Made by a program: the position numbers and the translations under genes. Source: Limnanthes douglasii subsp. nivea (taxonomy: Eukaryota; Streptophyta; Magnoliopsida; Brassicales; Limnanthaceae). From it: 64,000 nt of DNA. The notes beneath the pieces are model-generated. The model saw only the letters and a list, made by a program, of their open reading frames with translations, made no database searches and was not told where the DNA came from. This document shows, piece by piece, positions 33,742 through 44,838 of the stretch (within the stretch, counting starts at the first letter, position 1; every line of letters starts with the position of its first letter). Location: positions 5,685,787 through 5,749,786 of the forward strand of contig JAUPFV010000005.1 in assembly GCA_036936605.1 (NCBI GenBank), read 5' to 3'.

Positions 33742-36722
33742 ATGAAAAAATGCATAAAAACCAAAAAACCCAGAAAACCAATTTCCCCAGATCCTGAGAA
33801 ACCAGTTTTTGAGGAATACAGAGCTGCAGGATTGATAAGCAACGCTCCTCTATTTTCCTCTGAAACCGTACGTTACGGTAATTTGGATCCAAATCAGAGC
33901 TCTCATATGTTTCTAAGTTCATCCACCCCAGAATCTCAATAACGTTTATCAACGAATCCTTCACAATTAATACCTCGAACTTCCTCTCCAGATCCTACTA
34001 GTTCCACACATCTCCTTAAAAAAATCGCAAAGTAACTCGAAGCTTATCTACTTCAAGAAGATCAGAAGAAACTCTACATCATATCATCTCTAACATACCT
34101 AAAAACTACACAAAGAAACTCCCCAGGTAAAACAAAAAATTCACCTCCCCCAAATCCATCCTACCAAAAAGAAAAGTCTTATAGCTATGGGAGATTCTGA
34201 TGAGGTCAGCACTTCAAAAATGCTACGAACAACCCTTCACCATATTCTCCTCCCCTGATGGAGATTGTTGAGACTATCACAGAGTCATAACAAAATCCTT
34301 CAAATAATGAACAAGAGAGCCCAACCTCAACTTCAAATCCACATCGACTTATTGATGAAGCTGCTGATAAAAAAGCTGATTCAGAATCAACTCAATCAAA
34401 AGTCGAGGCTGATACTGAAGATGATACCTCAAAAGATATCGAAGTTAATACTGAGGAAAATGCCTCAAAAACAAGAGCACCAGGGGAAAAAAGAAATAAA
34501 AAGAAGGCTCCAATTGAACTTCATGAGGATGTTACTGCCTTAGTAAGTTTAAACTTAAATCCACTCCTCCACGAATATATTATAGCGCTAAAGAAACGCG
34601 CCTTACATCAACTATAATGAGGCTCAAACTGGTTTTATGAAAAAACAATGGGGAATGGCAGATAATATTACACTTCAACTGCCAAAAGTAGGGGAGACTC
34701 CACATGACTGTGAGTTGGTGGTCTACCATGAGATCATCAACTGGGTCTTCAATTACCATTAGATCCGGTTATAGTGGAGTACTTCAAACTTATGGACCTT
34801 TTCCATACATAAGTAACACCCAATCAACGGTTCACACTTCTACCAATGATCATGGTTTCCAGACTAAGCCAAATTCCTCTCTTCATCAAAGATTTCATCG
34901 CCCTAACCAAACTTTCGAAGGGATTGGTATTTCCCTTCGATGACTTATGGAAGAAATTTTTTTCTCTTCATATCTGGAGCTTGGGAGAACGGGAATGAGA
35001 TATCCGAGGAGAACCCTTCAAGACTCAACCTTATTTGGAAGAGTAACAATAAGTTCTATTTTGTTTTTATTTTTTCTTTCGATGTGTACCTTATGTTTAA
35101 TTTTCCATTTATATTGCCATTGTTCTTAGGAATTTTGAAGATATAAAGGTCTCAAGAAAGATGCATATGATATTTTTGTGAAGCTAGCCACCTCAGAAGA
35201 AAAATATTGGGGCAATGGGTTCTACTCAGCTTTTCTACCCATCAACTTTATCAATAGCCACTTGTGGAGGATAACCTTATGTATTGACCTCTCCGAAACC
35301 CTGATGGGGCCACGAAATCTAAATTTGGCGGTGAAGAGACTAATATCACCTGATGGTAAGGTCACTCTTCCAATGAGAAACAGAACTGACAACCATCTTC
35401 CCGCAAAAAATAAAGAGAAAAGAAAAAAAGCTAGTACATCTGGTGCTAGCTCAGTAGAAAAAAGAAGCCATAAACAAAAGAAAGGCAACTGAAGTTGGTC
35501 TGCCCATAATCGATGAGAGAGTTGAAGTTGAACCTTCTTAAAAAAAGATGAAGATTTCAACTCCAAGGAAAAATAAAAATGAAAAATTTTCATCATCAAA
35601 AGGAGTAGAAGAGACCCTTGAATCAATTACTTTAGATACTCCTCCAACCGAAGCTGAAAAAATTAAAACAAACAATCTTCAAGGAGGAGTCGAAGTATAA
35701 GATAATCTTGGAGAAACGGCGACAGAACACTACTAAGGAGACTACCAATTATTTCCTGATGAGCCTGCTAGTGAAGAAGATCTTCAAGCTCTCTCTAAAA
35801 ATATATGTATCAAAAGGTTCAAGAAATCTAAGAACAACTTCGAAAAATTGGCCATCAATTCACTGCTCCTCTCTTGCATGAACTCCTGGCTTCCTCATCT
35901 GCTATCACGCTTTAGAATAATGAAAGGTTCATCTATGTGCAAGACCCATCCGAAGAAGTCTTACTTGCTCTGCAACCTTTTGCCAACCTCAAAACGGTAG
36001 CCAAGGCATTATGCATGAAGGTAAATTCTTCTCGAAGCCATTTCAAAAGTATGACTAATGAGATGGTCCGATATAAAAATGATGTCGCTGCAGAGAAAAG
36101 AATGAGAGAAATATTTGGTCGACAACTCCATCATCAATTTCAAGTATTACAAATTGATAGAGCGTAATATATACATTGAGCCATCCAACCTAAACATAAT
36201 CTTCGCTCGATACATGACCAACAAATGGAGGAGCTCAAGAATTCTCATGAGGCTAAGATAGAATAGCTTAAGGCAAAACATGAGAATGAAAAGAGCAGTA
36301 AAATTATTCTAATATTGAAGAATCTTTAAGGAAGAGTGAAGAAGAGAAGAAGAAGTTGACAAGTGATATGGATGATCTCGAAACTGCCCTTGGGAAAGAA
36401 AAATAAATTGTTGTAGAGGCCGTCAAAACTGAGTGCAGAAAAGACACATTGGTTGCTATAGCAAATGCCGATGAGCAGAAATCAATCAATTTGCTTCGTG
36501 AAATTCAAGGGGAATTTCCCAAAGAAAATCTTATCAAGCTCATGGGAATTAATCCCCCTAGAAAACCAAACCAGTGAAGCCTTTGGTCATGGCCTCATTA
36601 ATTCCTTGAAGAGATGGAATCAGAAGAAAGTGTTGATGAAGAAAACTCTCCAGAAGAGAATTCCAAAGATAAATAATCTGTTGTTTTATTCCTTTTTGTT
36701 CAAGTCACCCGATATGGTGTGA
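33742..36722 (+). pseudogene. Extra (antisense) ORF of a Gypsy element, Transposase_28-like, broken
   Basis: The plus strand carries pieces of one long protein in order. First is an acidic, Lys/Glu/Thr-rich N-terminal region (about 34290-34560: ADTEDDTSKDIEVNTEENA). Then comes a globular region near 34740-34970 reading LPLDPVIVEYFKLMDL and LVFPFDDLW, and near 35160-35300 VKLATSEEKYWGNGFYSAFL. A basic Ser/Lys segment follows (35390-35490), and at 35937-36722 a long coiled coil ends in QGEFPKENLIKLMG. This plan (a domain like Pfam 'putative gypsy type transposon', then a coiled coil) is known from plant Gypsy-linked extra ORFs. Many stops and shifts occur, and some gaps may be introns. The function of these ORFs is unknown. 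Confidence 0.6.
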
Positions 36723-36904
36723 TGACTTGTTTTTAATGATTTTTTAGTTGTTTAACATTCTTAATATCTTTTTTTAAAGACGAATTTATATTCTATGAAT
36801 TAGTACTTCTTCTTTTTTATATTCATTTGCCTTGTCGTAAAAACTTATAAGTTTTAAAAAACAAAGTCATTTGTACATCGAATAATAATATTACCTTAAA
36901 AATA

Positions 36905-37200
36905 TCTTTAAAGAATGTAGCACCTCGAATAATAATTGATATGTTTAAAGAATCTAAACACCTCAAATATATATGATGTGTTTATAAAATGTAGCACCTC
37001 GAATATTTACAGTGCGTTTAGAGAATGTAGCACCTCGAATATGTACAGTGCATTTAGAGAATGTAACACCTCGAATATGTACAATGCGTTTAGAGAATGT
37101 GGATACTCGAATATGTGCAATTTGTTTAGAGAATGTAGCCCCTCGAATATGTACAGTGTGTTTATAGAATGTAACATTTCGAATATGGTTGTTTCTTTAA
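36905..37200 (+). repeat. 36 bp tandem repeat, about eight units
   Basis: Units of about 36 bp, for example GTTTAGAGAATGTAGCACCT followed by CGAATATGTACAGTGC, repeat in tandem with mild divergence. Because 36 is a multiple of three, one plus-strand frame stays open (36936-37277) and encodes a 12-residue repeat such as FRECSTSNMYSA. It sits between the antisense ORF and the integrase, where Tat-lineage elements often carry tandem repeats. Confidence 0.9.
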
Positions 37201-37429
37201 AAAATGTTGATAATAAATGTGTAACACTTCAGAATAATTACTCTTGGTCAACAACTTCAAAGATGATCAGTCTTTGACTAGATACCAAAATTATTGGAAT
37301 ACTAGTATTTAAAACAACCATTGACTAATTATTTTTTTATCAATAGCTTCGAATATTTACATGACACCTCATTAAAACCTCCCTGGGCTAACATGATAGG
37401 AAGGAGTGTTCCAATTATTCAAAAAAGAT

Positions 37430-38474
37430 TCAAAACAAGAAACTCATTCCCAATACAGCTTCAGGTGTTCTATATTCCAAGGGTGTTGAAGCATTCTCCC
37501 CTGCTCATCAAAAAGGCGATACGTGCCCGATATTATCCTCTCCGTCACTATATAAGGACCTTGAGGTCATCTTTCAAAGTCGTATATGCTTTGTATGGAG
37601 GAATACCTTCCTTAAGACTTTATCACCCACTTTAAAATCCCTTCTTCTTACCTTCGAATTATATCAACTCCTCATCAAATTTTGATAATGATTCATATTC
37701 AAATGAGCTTTAACTCTTTTCTCCTCGATCAAATCTAGCTATGTTCTTCTTGCATCTTCAGAATATTGCAGTACTCTATAATAAGGTAAATTAGATTCTG
37801 CAGGACTAACAAGATTCATCCCATATACCAAGGCAAAAGGTATTTCTTGAGTAGCTTCTCTAGGAGTCGTACGGTAAGCCCACAACACCTCTTACAAATA
37901 ATTAGGCCATTTCCTGCAGCACTTGTTAAATTTTTCTTCAAACCTTCCAAAATAGATCTATTAGTCACTTATACTAGACCATTTTCTTAAGGATAAAGAT
38001 GTGTAGAAAAATACTGTGTTATTCCTTTCGAAGCGCAAACAGAAGTCATTTCTTTGTTATTGAATTGATAATCGTTATCCGTAGTGATTTTTCGAGGCAC
38101 TCTAAAGCTACAGCAACTATTATTCATAATGAACTTAATAACATCTTTTGTCTTTGTTCCAGATAATAGGTTAGCTTTTCCCCACTTTGAAAAGTAATCC
38201 ACAACCACAATGATCATTTGAAGTCCTCCCGAAGCCATAGGCAATGGTCCTACCAGATCTATTCCTCATCTGCCAAAAGGGATATGTTCGATAATAGACA
38301 TAATTGGTACTGTTGGTTTGTGAATAGAATGGGAAAAATATTGACAAGTATCACAGCATTGAACTAAAACTTTAGCATCATTCATAATAGAAGGCCAATG
38401 ATATCCTGCCAACAAAATCCAACGTGTTAAAGACTTCAAACAATGATGTGTTGAATATATCTTTTAAGATGGTT
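37430..38474 (-). pseudogene. Ty3/Gypsy integrase, broken
   Basis: Reading the minus strand from 38,470, a zinc-binding region appears first (GYHWPSIMNDAKVLVQCCDT, with the CxxC pair). The core follows: GIDLVGPLPMASGG with the first catalytic Asp, VVVDYFSKW, then PRKITTDNDYQF with the second Asp. The third catalytic region (near 37,960-37,980) is changed: the expected Glu-containing NGQxE motif is not clear. Stops occur at several points. The C-terminal part fades toward 37,430. The N-terminal neighbour (RNase H, reverse transcriptase) is missing because LINE copy 2 occupies the next bases. Confidence 0.85.
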
Positions 38475-41400
38475 GTGTAGGGGTGAATGTATAACTATTG
38501 ATTTTATTATTTTGGATTTCCAAAGGGTGAGTCTTCGCACCCTAAAAATATCGTCGTCGTCTACTATTGGACCTGTCTCTCTGCAAGATTTGGATTTTAG
38601 GCTTCATTCAGCTTCTCTGGATGAGGTTAAGGAGGTTGATAGCGGTGAGGAGGTTGATCCACTTCTTAAGAGGCTTCGTTCTTCTAAAGATAATGATAAG
38701 GGTAAAATAGATTTGTCCTCCGACAGGACCACCGTCTGATGCATTGTAAGTCATATTTCCTTATAAATATTGCTTCTTGGAATGTGAGGGTCTTAATGAT
38801 CCCGTTAGACAAAAATATGTTACTGATTTCATAATTAGTAATAGTATCTCATTTTTAATTTTAGTTCAAACAAAATCTAACTCTTTAAAGTCGACTCTAT
38901 TAGTAGGTATGTGGTTCCATGTTAGCATGTCATTACCAATCGTTCCTCTCATCCCCTTGGTAGAATTTGGATTATCTGGAACCCTAGTGTTATCATTGTT
39001 TCTATATTATCCCAATCCTCTCAGCTCATTCATTGCATGCCCAAGTGTCATAATTTCAATGCCTTTTTCAGATTCACTGCCATCTATGCTTTCAATAATG
39101 CTCAGGATCATCTTCATCTTTGGAATGATTTAATAACCATTTACAAGTATGATCATGACATCCCATGGGTCTCAATGGGGGATTTCAATACCATTCGTCA
39201 TCTGGAGAAGCGATTAGGCTCCTCCGAAAATTGGTCATCAACAATTGATGATTTCAATAATTGTTACTACCTCAGTGAGCTTAGTAATCTCTGATCCAAG
39301 GGATTCCACTTCTGTTGGATCAGTAAGCGGCCAACTCACCAATCCTCTCAAAAATTGATTGTGTTCTAGTCAACCATGTCTGGGATGATCTTTCCTATGT
39401 CATTCGCTCACTTTGGTTTTTTTTCTGTTCCTCTGACCATACCACTGTCACTCTCAACCTTGGGCTCACCCGTCAAAGATGTAAGAAACCTTTCAAATTC
39501 TTTAATATGTGGCAATCACATCCTCAATTCAAAATCATTGTTTCCAAAAGTTTAAATCTTCTTATCTCTTCATCTGCTATGAGTCTTGTCACTGACAAGC
39601 TCAATCGGCTTCAACATGAGCTTGCTTGCCTCAGTCGTTAGGAGTTTAGCGACATTAGTTCTATGGTTTCTAATGCTCAAAACACTCTTTTTCAAGCTCA
39701 ATCTAATCTCGCATGTGACCCCCTCAACCTTATCCTTGTCAATAAAGAAGTCGAGGATTCCACGACTTTTATCTTTCTTAGTCATGCTGAAGAATCCTTC
39801 TTCAAGCAAAAATTTAGAGAAAACAGGATCAAGCTTGGTGTTAAAAACACTAAATTTTTTCACAACATTATAAAAACTCGTCTTTTCCGTAACAAAATTA
39901 TTTCTATCGATAATAACCAAGGTATCAATGTTTCAACTCCCACTAGTCTTTCTAAGGTTATTGTGAGTTATTTCGAGGACTCTATTAGTACTAGACAGCC
40001 TGCTGGTTGATAAGATGATAACAAAATTAAGGATTATTTCCCCTACCTGATTGATAATTCTCAATCGGATTTCGTCTCGGGCAGGCACATCTCGAATAAC
40101 ATCATTTTCTCCCTAGAACTTCTAAGAGGTTATCATACTAATTGTAGAGGTAAAAGGGTAGCCTTTAAATTTTATTCTATGAAAGCTTTTGAAAATGTCT
40201 GCTAGCATCTTATACTTGACATTCTTGTGGCGATGAACTTCTCGGATAAGATGATCACTTGAATCATCAACGACATCTATTCCCTCTCTTACTCCCTCAG
40301 TATTAATGGAGATCATTACGGTAACTTCAAATGAATAAAGGGTCTCATGCAAGGGGATCCGCTTTCCCCTTTTCTTTTTGTTCTTGTCATGCAAATCCTC
40401 TCTAATACCCTCAAGGAGAAGAGTAAAGTCAAACACTTCCGATTTCACTAGAAGTACCACAAACTCAAAATTACGAATCTCTACTTTGCAGACGATCTTA
40501 TGATTTTCTGTCATGGTGATGTCAACTTCCTTCTCCTCATCAAAGAGGCTCTTGATGATTTCTACTCCATTTCTGGTCTAAAAATCAACCCTACTAAAAT
40601 TCATATAAATCTATCGGGTATCAATAATCCTCTTCGCACTGAGCTCTTGTCTATTATGGGTTATTTGGAAGGTTCTCTCCGAACAAATATCTGGGGGTAC
40701 CCCTTCTTATTGGTCGTCTTACCCACTCGGATTGTCATACTCTTCTTCATAAGATTACCGCCAGGAACGATTCTTGGACCTCCAAGCATCTGGCATACGC
40801 GGGTAGACTCCAACTTATCAAAATCTGCCTTATTTGCTGGTCAAGTTTACTGGTCCTCCATTTTTATCCTCCCCTCTAGGATCATTAAAGAAATGACCCA
40901 TTACCTTCGTCGTTTCCTTTGGTTGGGTTCAGCTATGAAAATCCGTTGGGCCAAAATGGAATGGTTCAATATCACCTCTCCCATAAAGGAGGGCAGTCTT
41001 GGAATCCTAGATCTAAAAATCTGGAATCAGGCGGTTGTCCTTAAGCATCTGTGGTCTATTATCAGTAATAACAATCACTCTGTTTGGTGTGATTGGATAA
41101 AAATTAAAAAAATCAAAAATAATAATTTTTGGGATCTTTCTATTGGTTCATCCTCTTCTTGTATTGGAGGAAAATTCTTTGTCTTTGCCCGCTGGCGAGT
41201 AATTTGTACATGGTGACTGTTGGCAATGATTCGAGTACTTTTGTCTGGTACGACCCATGGCTCCTCACTACCTCTCTAGCTTCGCACTATGATACCAATA
41301 TCATGATTCCCAACTCGGGAATAACCTCAAGGTTTCGGATATCATCCTCGATGGTCATTGGAATTGCCCTTCAAACATCAGATCGTCCAAAGCTAGAAGT

Positions 41401-42308
41401 CGTTCTAATCTTCAGGAGATCAACAACTTCATCCTCACCCTACCCCTCCTAACCTCAACTCCCTTGATGTTCCTTTTTGGATTGCAAAGGCTGGTTACAA
41501 TAACTTCACAATCAAGAAAACCTATAACGTTATTCGTACATCTGCCCCTGTTGTGGGGTGGGCTGAGTTAGTATGGAATAAATTCAATATTCCTCGTCAC
41601 TCTTTTATTCTATGACTCGTTATCCTGGGCAAACTTTCTACCATAGATAAGCTTCTCAGCTGGGTTATTAATACCCCACCTGATTGTGTCTTATGCAACT
41701 CTGCTTCTAAAACTATTGTTTATCTCCTCTTTGACTGCAGTTTCACTCATAGTATTTGGACCTATGCTTATTCAAAACCGGGTTTCTTTTTTTCCACTAT
41801 GTGCTAAAAATCTTTGGTCTGTGAGGCGTCAAATTGGTCTCACTCTCGAAAACGTCACACTTGGCGCTCTTGCTTTGGCACAGTTGTTTACCACGTCTGG
41901 AAGGAGAGGAACTCACGAATTTTTAGTTCCCCTCCGACCAATGCCTCTCTGGTTTCTCACCGAATCTTCTCTGATCTTCGATTCAGATTCCACAGCACCA
42001 AGATTTGTTGGCTTATGTAACTGCTTGTATTATTATTTATTTATTCTTCTACTTTATTTGTAGGCGTCCTCCTCTTCGGTCTAGTTCGTTGACTTCCATT
42101 GTTGTGGACTTTTTTGGAGTACTGTCTGGTCGACTCGATTGGTCATTGTTGCGTTGTTTTAGTTATTCTAGTTTATCTATGTTGATCTTCTATTCCTACA
42201 TCGTTTGATTTAAGAGTCATGTTATCGCTCTCCTTATATCGATGTTATCTTATGATATGTTCTAGATACATGTATGAACTCTTTTATTTTGTTTAATGTT
42301 TAAAAAAA
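38475..42308 (+). mobile_element. L1-type LINE, 5'-truncated (copy 2)
   Basis: Same family as copy 1: it starts inside the ORF1 tail (compare LKRLRSSKDNDKGKIDLSSD with the end of copy 1 ORF1), continues through ORF2 and ends with a 3' tail and an A7 run (42302-42308). Both copies share the tail CATGTATGAACT...TTTAA(T/A)GTTTA. The 5' truncation is typical of incomplete reverse transcription. The flanks share GGTTGT (left about 38,464; right 42,310), a possible decayed target duplication. It interrupts or abuts the Tat-like integrase. Confidence 0.88.
38765..42019 (+). pseudogene. LINE ORF2 of copy 2: endonuclease, reverse transcriptase, zf-RVT; broken
   Basis: The endonuclease begins NIASWN near 38,765, with a one-base loss just after it, and has VSMGDFNTIRH near 39,170. 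The reverse transcriptase linker and early region lie at 39,490-40,010. Next comes an internal deletion of about 365 bp relative to copy 1, removing copy 1 bases about 13,765-14,130. The palm follows, with QGDPLSPFLF near 40,350 and YFADDLMIFCHGD at 40,480-40,510 (catalytic Asp pair present). The zf-RVT region near 41,685-41,755 has CVLC and FDC with the intervening His replaced. Numerous stops and shifts make it inactive. Confidence 0.88.
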
Positions 42309-42686
42309 CGGTTGTTCGTGACAAAATCCTATTGTACTCTCCTATTTTATATAATATATCTTTCAAGGTTGTTATATGGATATTAAAAAATACGATGATT
42401 AATTCTGATTTTATAAAAAATAATTATAAATTTAAAAAAAAAAAGATAAAAAAAAGTATTAAAATTCTAAAACGATAATTATTTAAAAAATATATATTTC
42501 GAAAATGACTTATACTATAAAAATGAGTACTTTATATAGCTGTCATACCCTTCTTTGTCCGATTTGGTACCTGTAATTGTGAATATGATTGCGCTGGAAT
42601 GTGATAATAATTGTCTCTCATGGTCATGAAAATCAGAGTTTGAACCATAATAAAAATAAATTTATTTTAAATATAATATCTTTTCT
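42309..42686. other. AT-rich intergenic DNA
   Basis: Nothing recognised. A-rich runs (42,430-42,460) dominate. Confidence 0.5.
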
Positions 42687-42689
42687 ATT

Positions 42690-42955
42690 CCTTAGTATAT
42701 TGTTTTGAATAATTATTTTTACCGATTGTTTTGTATTTGTTATTCTGAGTCCGCACATAATAAAACCATCAGTCTGCCGCGATAGCAACGCTAGATGGTA
42801 AACTACAGGTAAACCCTTAGTCTGACGCGATAGTAATGTCAGAAGATAAACCACACAAGATAACAGGTTTAGCCGAAAAAATGTATGTGGTGGGATTCGA
42901 ACTAATGGGTTTTGATCACAAGCATGCCTTAGTTAACCACCTCGCGTACTCCATA
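42690..42955 (-). mobile_element. tRNA-derived SINE-like sequence
   Basis: On the minus strand 42,951-42,887 reads like a tRNA head: an A-box-like GGTGGTTAACTAAGG, an anticodon-arm-like CTTGTGATC (His anticodon position) and a B-box-like AGTTCGAATCC. The stems do not pair well enough for a real tRNA. Downstream on the same strand (about 42,865-42,740) a segment of about 46 bp containing CTATCGCG(T/G)CAGACT is repeated twice in tandem. This head-plus-body organisation fits a plant SINE, but no family is recognised and the 3' end is unclear. Confidence 0.45.
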
Positions 42956-43099
42956 GATGCCAATTTAATACTATTATTATTTATTATGTTAGGAATTTTT
43001 CTTTTAATTCTGTAAATAACTCGAAAAAGATAATAATTTTTTTTTAATATTTATGAATGAAACTTACATTAGAATAGTTTAATAGGTGGATATACATAT
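42956..43099. other. Intergenic DNA
   Basis: Nothing recognised. Confidence 0.4.
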
Positions 43100-43280
43100 T
43101 CCATGACTCGGTTGAACTCAGTGAGTTGATAAACTGCTGAAATCGGACTTTTTTTTTTTTGAAAAAACATTAAATTTAAAAAGAAAGAGTTCTGAAATCG
43201 GACTTTAGAGAGCTCTACTTTAGAGACAGAGACAGTATGACACTGGTGTCAATGAATAACTTGGTGGCTAAGATTTAAAT
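43100..43280 (-). pseudogene. Duplicated fragment of the 8 kb small gene, interrupted
   Basis: Bases 43,103-43,147 match the 3' end and stop region of the gene at 7982-8224 (shared ACTCAGTGAGTTGATAAA, CTG and AATCGGA words, few differences). About 43,250-43,275 resembles the 5' flank near 8,495-8,515 (AATAACTTGGT...AAGATTT). Most of the coding region between is missing, so this is a deleted copy. It is further split by a 40 bp insertion. Confidence 0.6.
43152..43191 (-). mobile_element. Very short 5'-truncated LINE insertion with 15 bp TSD
   Basis: A 40 bp segment beginning with a T run is flanked by exact direct repeats CTGAAATCGGACTTT at 43,137-43,151 and 43,192-43,206. On the minus strand the insert reads TTTAAATTTAATGTTTTTTC then an A run, resembling the 3' tails of LINE copies 1 and 2. 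Target duplication plus a 3' A-tail are hallmarks of target-primed reverse transcription. Confidence 0.75.
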
Positions 43281-43669
43281 TTATTAATTCAAATTTTAAA
43301 TTTAAACGCCGTTTTCCAGCTTTCGATGGAGTGCTTGTGCTTGTAGTAATTTTTATATTTGTTATTATTTTATTAATTAATTTATTCTAGAATGTTTAAT
43401 TATTAAATAATAATAATAATTTATTATACACGAGACATTCCACGAAGAGAGATACTCAGATAACTTCGTTTTATGAAATACTCGGTCATTCTTTGGAAGA
43501 AAAGTACTGAAGTAATATGGTTTATAAAACTAAAAAACTGATAAAAATTGTAGAGCGTAAAGTAGAGCTGTCAATTTTAGACGCGACCTGTAAACCCAAT
43601 ACGAACACGACCCGAAATTTTAGGGTTAGAGATCTGATATTTCAGACTCGATGAAATTAAGACACGACA

Positions 43670-43880
43670 CGAATCCGACTCGAAAAAAAACGGGTCGGGT
43701 TCGGGTTGGGTTCGTGTCAACCGAAACTGACCTGTAAAACCCGAAAAGACCTGCAAACCCGAAACTGACATGTAAAACCCGAAAAGACCCGTAAACCCGA
43801 AAAGACCCGTAAACCCGAAAAGACATGTAAACCCGAAACAGACCTGTAAAACCCAAAAGACATGTACACCTGTAAAATAA
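43670..43880. repeat. Tandem repeat of about 18-21 bp (GACCCGTAAACCCGAAAA type)
   Basis: Roughly nine imperfect copies of a word such as GACCCGTAAACCCGAAAA follow a GGGTCGGGTTCGGGTTGGG segment. Lengths vary between copies. AAACCCG superficially resembles the plant telomere unit AAACCCT, but the period and sequence differ. Confidence 0.8.
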
Positions 43881-44487
43881 AATACTGAAAATACTTAATA
43901 AAATTTTATTAATAAAATAATATTATTTTAAAAATTTGACCTATAAATTAGAACACCAAAAATATTTATAAAACTTTATTAATGAAATAATTTTATTTTA
44001 AATTTAAAAGATATAAAATAAATAGTGGTTCACATGTTTGCTATACAGTTTTGAATTTTATTCTTCTTTCACGTATATTAATAAAGTTTTGAATCTTTCA
44101 TCTTCTGTGTATATAGATTATAATATTAAGAGTAAAAAATGTAAATGATTTATTATTTAACAGTTTTTTTTTATCAGATTTGTGTGAGTTTGCTAGATTT
44201 ATTAATAGATATTGAATGCATTCAATCTTGTTTTGTGGGATGAATCGATTTACAATTATAGTGGTTATTTGTTAAAAAGTGACAACTTAGTGGTTATTTG
44301 ATATTTTCTGAAATTTATTTAATTTATCTCATGTATTTTTTTCATGTTTAGGTGAGATGGCAAACCCATCATCACCATATATTTTACGGTAAAATAACTT
44401 CACCGGTGATAGTAAAGCTGGTGTAAATATATGAAGTAAGCGTATCTTGACTTTATATAAATATAGTGGACCAATAAAATTTCAAAA
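43881..44487. other. AT-rich intergenic DNA
   Basis: No gene. Two related AT-rich segments of about 75 bp (43,876-43,940 and 43,950-44,015) look like a diverged tandem duplication containing TTTATTAATAAAATAAT. Confidence 0.5.
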
Positions 44488-44560
44488 AGGGATGTAGCTC
44501 AAATGGTAGAGCACCTGCCTTGCATGCGGGAGGTACAGGGTTCGATCCCTCGCTTACTCA
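44488..44560 (+). pseudogene. tRNA-Ala(UGC)-like, probably degenerate
   Basis: The sequence matches nuclear plant tRNA-Ala in its D arm (GTAGCTCAAATGGTAGAGC), anticodon loop CTTGCAT (anticodon TGC) and T loop (GGGTTCGATCC). The acceptor stem is poor: AGGGATG against CTTACTC leaves three mismatches, and one T-stem pair is broken. No T-run terminator follows directly. A word close to the reverse complement of the 3' end (GAAGTAAGCG near 44,431) lies upstream. Most likely a tRNA pseudogene. Confidence 0.55.
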
Positions 44561-44706
44561 TAGTACTTAATTAGCTTACGAGCTTTATTATTTTCATAGT
44601 ACCTATAGAAAATAATAAAGTTATTAAAGTCATACTTCGTTATGTTATTCCGATCCGTCAGTATGGTTGAGTAACCTATCCTGCTGAGCTAGATCCAAGA
44701 TTTCTA
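44561..44706. other. Intergenic DNA
   Basis: Nothing recognised. Confidence 0.4.
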
Positions 44707-44838
44707 TCACCATACCATATTGTTTATCTCATCAAGGCATTCTCCATTTCTGCTATTGTGTAGCCACAAGTAGTGGGGAGCACAACCCAGAGGAGCCAAG
44801 CCCATGACCACCACTTTTCTAACATCAGCATTGTACAA
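44707..44838 (-). pseudogene. GDSL esterase/lipase fragment
   Basis: The minus strand encodes LYNADVRKVVVMGLAPLGCA followed by PHYLWLHNSRNGECLDEINNMV, closely matching the conserved middle block of plant GDSL esterase/lipases (secreted hydrolases with a Ser-His catalytic pair). Only this block of about 43 residues is present, ending at TGA 44,707-44,709; the GDS serine motif and the C-terminal DxxH are absent. It is a gene fragment rather than a gene. Upstream in the same frame are two stops, so it may be one exon of a decayed copy. Confidence 0.75.

Larger units (their letters stand above)
33584..38474 (-). mobile_element. Tat/Grande-like Ty3/Gypsy remnant
   Basis: Three linked parts fit the layout known for Tat-lineage elements such as Grande: an integrase on the minus strand (37.4-38.5 kb), then toward its 3' side a tandem-repeat block (36.9-37.2 kb), then an extra ORF in antisense orientation (33.6-36.7 kb, plus strand). 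The upstream reverse transcriptase is not found; the sequence is replaced at about 38,475 by LINE copy 2. LTRs could not be defined, so the boundaries are approximate. The classification is inferred from architecture plus the integrase family. Confidence 0.6.

Noticed and set aside
36905..37200. CRISPR-like array
   Set aside because: It is a plain head-to-tail tandem repeat with no spacers.
42887..42951. Functional tRNA-His gene
   Set aside because: Stems do not pair and the acceptor arm is missing; only the promoter boxes are tRNA-like, which fits a SINE head.
43670..43880. Telomere-like AAACCCG repeats
   Set aside because: The repeat period is about 18-21 bp with GACCCGT spacers and is not the 7 bp AAACCCT telomere unit; it is an ordinary tandem repeat.
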